In this document: piece after piece, positions 5,530 to 7,626 of the stretch | Position numbering within the stretch: the first letter of the stretch is position 1 | Layout of the letters: every line of letters begins with the position of its first letter | Assembly: GCA_016234975.1 (NCBI GenBank) | Contig: JACRND010000026.1 | Location: 1 to 7,626 of the forward strand | Reading direction: 5' to 3' | Length of the DNA stretch: 7,626 bases | DNA from: Nitrosarchaeum sp. | GTDB taxonomy: Archaea; Thermoproteota; Nitrososphaeria; Nitrososphaerales; Nitrosopumilaceae | Notes under the pieces: generated by a model | Told to the model about the DNA's origin: nothing | Database searches by the model: none | Seen by the model: the letters and a program-made list of their open reading frames with translations, nothing else | Translations under genes and position numbers: made by a program

Positions 5530-6648
5530 CTATTCTAGAGAATCAAGGATATCGTGCACATTATTTGGTCCTATTTTTACAGTGACACTTTTCTTTGATT
5601 TTATCGCAAAATCTACATCTTTGTTTGAGAAATTTGGTATTTCATTTGAATTAATTGTAAATAATTTTTCTAACTTTGGAATTTGTTTTTCCAGTCCAAT
5701 CTCTTTGGCTTCTTCAAAAAGTTTGGAATCTATACCACTTAATGGCATTATTGGTAATCTATCCTTTTGAAATATCCGTTTCATTGAATAATCAATAAAA
5801 TTTGTAGAAAACATCAGCGGAGATAATGCAAGAGATACGTGACTTATTTTATTTGATTTTGCATCATGAAGCATAATTTCTAATATAGAATTTACAAATA
5901 TTAGATAATTTTTGATTCCTACCTGATTAATCTTAACATTAAAGAATTCCAATACAATTTCTTGTTTTACTAGTCTTGGAATTATTCGATTTATCATTTT
6001 AACTAAATTCATTAATTCCGATTTTTGTCTATAGCAGATAATTATTTTTGAATCAAATCCCTGTTTTATTGTTTCAAAACAAGAAATTGCTGAAATCTCA
6101 TCATAAACACTGCATATGGCATTTTTATTTTGAGATTGATACGGTATACCGCCCTGACCTTTATCTGAAAAAATACAGACATATGCATTATCTTTTGTTA
6201 GATATGTGTATAACAATTTATCAAAATTTTCTTCTGTTCCAGGACGCGCACCCATACTTGCTTTTTTTTCTATAATGTTAGATGTTGCTGCAATTTCAAT
6301 GTCTTTAGTAAAAAATCCCTTTGATGTTCCCTCAACTTTAACTAGAAATCTCTCTCCTTTTAAGAGCAAGTTACCACCTACTGTGGTAATTTCTGATACA
6401 ACTTTTTGAAAATCATTTTTTACCTGCCTAGCAATAGCTATTTTTTCAATACCAAAAAGTAAATTTATTGCAGACGATGAAAACACAGGATCATTTGCAT
6501 CTACTAAGATAACATCTCCATCACGTTTTACTGATTTGAATTCCTGATTTTGAATCTTTAGAATTTTTTTAATATTTATGATTAATTGTGGAATTTTATT
6601 TTTAGAGAAAACTGTTGGAAAAACTACTACATAAGAAATATCTTCCAT
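5530..6648 (-). CDS. ThiI-like THUMP protein with degenerate PP-loop
   Basis: The 372-residue protein follows the ThiI layout: a ferredoxin-like N-terminal region (about 1-70), a THUMP RNA-binding domain (about 72-165), the GGIP joint (166-169) equivalent to GGLP, and a PP-loop ATPase-like domain. ThiI adenylates uridine 8 of tRNA and adds sulfur (4-thiouridine). Here the PP-loop SGGxDS is replaced by SVYDEIS at 180-186, so ATP binding and adenylation are probably lost. The rest of the domain is recognisable, for example the PLMFSTNFIDYSMKR region (277-291) and LPIMPLSGIDSKLFEEAKEIG (298-318), matching ThiI's LxPLIGMDKxEI. The cysteine pair after it is also missing. It may be a tRNA-binding pseudoenzyme. 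The frame is intact, arguing for a maintained gene. The ATG start has a TATA box 28 nt upstream and no Shine-Dalgarno site. The gene is divergent from APS reductase. Confidence 0.75.
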   Translation of the reverse strand: MEDISYVVVFPTVFSKNKIPQLIINIKKILKIQNQEFKSVKRDGDVILVDANDPVFSSSAINLLFGIEKIAIARQVKNDFQKVVSEITTVGGNLLLKGERFLVKVEGTSKGFFTKDIEIAATSNIIEKKASMGARPGTEENFDKLLYTYLTKDNAYVCIFSDKGQGGIPYQSQNKNAICSVYDEISAISCFETIKQGFDSKIIICYRQKSELMNLVKMINRIIPRLVKQEIVLEFFNVKINQVGIKNYLIFVNSILEIMLHDAKSNKISHVSLALSPLMFSTNFIDYSMKRIFQKDRLPIMPLSGIDSKLFEEAKEIGLEKQIPKLEKLFTINSNEIPNFSNKDVDFAIKSKKSVTVKIGPNNVHDILDSLE

Positions 6649-6672
6649 CTCTTCTTTTTTGAAATATGCCTG

Positions 6673-6680
6673 TTTATAAT
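6673..6680 (-). promoter_or_regulatory. TATA box for the ThiI-like gene
   Basis: The minus strand reads ATTATAAA here, centred about 28 nt before the ATG at 6648. It shares the 86-bp divergent region with the APS reductase promoter, so one regulator could affect both genes. Confidence 0.6.
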
Positions 6681-6705
6681 TTAGGATAAAAAATTTGGGT
6701 AATCA

Positions 6706-6713
6706 ATATAAAA
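6706..6713 (+). promoter_or_regulatory. TATA box for the sulfate reduction genes
   Basis: ATATAAAA is centred about 25 nt before the GTG start at 6735, an excellent archaeal TATA match with leaderless spacing. It decides the start: no ATG exists between the upstream in-frame stop (6687-6689) and the GTG. Confidence 0.65.
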
Positions 6714-6734
6714 CAAAACAATTCAAGTATATTT

Positions 6735-7448
6735 GTGAAATTCACCCAGAAACAAGTAGACGAACTCAACTCAAAAATAAAGACAACAAACGAAGCCCTT
6801 CAATGGGTCTCTGATAATCTTCATCCACGAGTTGCAAAAGCATCAAGTTTTGGTGCAGAAGATGCAGTAATTATGGATATTATGCTCAAAATTAATCCAA
6901 AATTTAGATTCTTTACATTAGATACAGGAAGACTACCACAAGAAACCTATGACATTATGGATATTGTGAGAAAAAAATACAACATAACAATCGAGGTTTT
7001 ATTTCCAGATACTAAAGAAGTTGAAGATATGGTTAGAGAAAAAGGAATGAATCTTTTCTACGAGAGTGTGGAAAATAGAAAATTATGTTGTGAAATACGT
7101 AAAGTACATCCAATTAATAGAATATTATCTACACTGGATGGTTGGATTACTGGATTACGACGTGATCAGACTGAAGTAAGAAAGGATACCAATATTTTTC
7201 AGATAGATCATGAACATGGCGGAATTTTAAAAATTAATCCAATAATAGATTGGACTTGGGATCAAATTCAAGATTATATCAAGAAAAACAATTTGTCATA
7301 CAATAGCCTTCTTGACAAGGGCTATCCAAGTATTGGATGTGAACCATGTACTAGAGCAATCAAACCTGGAGAAGACCTGAGGGCAGGACGTTGGTGGTGG
7401 GAACAAGGAGAGCACAAAGAGTGTGGCCTTCATATAGACCATAAATAG
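6735..7448 (+). CDS. cysH: Assimilatory APS reductase, [4Fe-4S] type (PAPS reductase family)
   Basis: The enzyme reduces adenylyl sulfate (APS) to sulfite with electrons from thioredoxin or a similar donor, in the cytosol, for cysteine synthesis. Motifs in its 237 residues: the modified PP-loop [11 protein letters not shown] at 35-45, [11 protein letters not shown] at 62-72, the arginine-rich substrate loop [11 protein letters not shown] at 139-149, and the catalytic ECGLH with Cys230 at the C-terminus. Cys118-Cys119 plus Cys202/Cys205 (CC...CxxC) form the iron-sulfur ligand set of APS-type reductases; PAPS-specific enzymes of the E. coli kind lack it. I therefore expect APS rather than PAPS as substrate, though some Fe-S members accept both. 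The length is usual for the family. GTG is the only reasonable start. ATP sulfurylase starts 10 bp downstream, so the two enzymes that make and use APS form one operon. Confidence 0.93.
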   Translation: MKFTQKQVDELNSKIKTTNEALQWVSDNLHPRVAKASSFGAEDAVIMDIMLKINPKFRFFTLDTGRLPQETYDIMDIVRKKYNITIEVLFPDTKEVEDMVREKGMNLFYESVENRKLCCEIRKVHPINRILSTLDGWITGLRRDQTEVRKDTNIFQIDHEHGGILKINPIIDWTWDQIQDYIKKNNLSYNSLLDKGYPSIGCEPCTRAIKPGEDLRAGRWWWEQGEHKECGLHIDHK

Positions 7449-7458
7449 GAAATTTGGT

Positions 7459-7626
7459 ATGTCTGATAATTCAATCAAGCCACATGGAGGAAAACTGGTA
7501 AATAGAATTACCAAAGCTGATCCATCTGAATTATACTCAATATCAATATCGGAAGACCTTGCAAATGACGTTGAAAACATTGCAGATGGAATTTTTAGCC
7601 CCCTTGAGGGATTCTTGGGGAAAAAA
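7459..7626 (+). CDS. sat: Sulfate adenylyltransferase (ATP sulfurylase), N-terminal 56 codons, cut by window edge
   Basis: ATP sulfurylase joins sulfate and ATP to APS and pyrophosphate, the entry step of sulfate assimilation. The visible part starts [17 protein letters not shown], with the P-H-G-G-x-L-x-x-R element (residues 8-16) found at the N-terminus of archaeal and bacterial Sat, and reaches the conserved [10 protein letters not shown] at 45-54, equivalent to FSPLxGFM of the N-terminal PUA-like domain. The catalytic domain is outside the window. The ATG at 7459 follows the APS reductase stop by 10 bp; an AGGAA beginning about 13 nt upstream may help ribosome binding, as expected for an internal operon gene without its own leaderless promoter. 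No sign of truncation within the window. Confidence 0.9.
   Translation, partial: MSDNSIKPHGGKLVNRITKADPSELYSISISEDLANDVENIADGIFSPLEGFLGKK

Noticed and set aside
6048..6409. Two overlapping plus-strand frames of 75 and 67 codons
   Set aside because: Both are antisense to the THUMP region of the ThiI-like gene and show no protein-like composition.
5530..6648. Pseudogene of ThiI
   Set aside because: The frame is intact over 372 codons with its own promoter; only catalytic motifs are changed, which fits a maintained non-catalytic protein better than decay.
7296..7580. Minus-strand frame of 94 codons
   Set aside because: It is antisense to the APS reductase C-terminus and the Sat N-terminus, both with diagnostic motifs.

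Overview
The window reads as a piece of an AT-rich archaeal chromosome, most likely a marine ammonia-oxidising archaeon of the Nitrosopumilus type (Nitrososphaerota). This placement is an inference. It rests on an archaeal gene set (GPN-loop GTPase, archaeal homoserine kinase, small zinc-ribbon protein), on TATA-like boxes centred about 25-29 nt upstream of start codons with no Shine-Dalgarno site (leaderless transcripts), on frequent GTG/TTG starts, and on resemblance from memory to Nitrosopumilus proteins. I see no mobile element, CRISPR array, tRNA or rRNA.

Layout. 1-1089 (minus): a GPN-loop GTPase followed directly by the 5' part of homoserine kinase (thrB, cut by the window edge). 1090-1482: a gene-poor stretch with divergent promoters, an unlisted 51-codon small ORF on the plus strand and a compact inverted repeat. 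1483-3334 (plus): a polytopic membrane protein of the lysylphosphatidylglycerol-synthase-TM/flippase-like family, then a short-chain dehydrogenase. 3337-4101 (minus): a two-gene unit of a split zinc-ribbon protein and a Lys/Glu-rich acidic-tailed protein, convergent with the dehydrogenase. 4102-4256: no protein gene, but a GC-rich island that folds into a strong multi-helix RNA, probably on the minus strand. 4257-6648 (minus): a GT-B glycosyltransferase and, upstream of it, a ThiI-like THUMP protein whose PP-loop is destroyed. 6735-7626 (plus): assimilatory sulfate reduction, with a Fe-S type APS reductase and the start of ATP sulfurylase.

How the genes work together. ATP sulfurylase makes APS from sulfate and the reductase turns APS into sulfite, so the right end is an assimilatory sulfur unit. 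It is divergent from the ThiI-like gene, whose family normally handles sulfur transfer to tRNA or thiazole, although this copy lacks the catalytic motifs. The membrane protein, the dehydrogenase and the glycosyltransferase suggest envelope lipid or glycan work, but no substrate can be read from sequence. The most interesting items are the unassigned structured RNA at about 4164-4232, the catalytically degenerate ThiI-like protein, and the small ORF with its adjacent inverted repeat.
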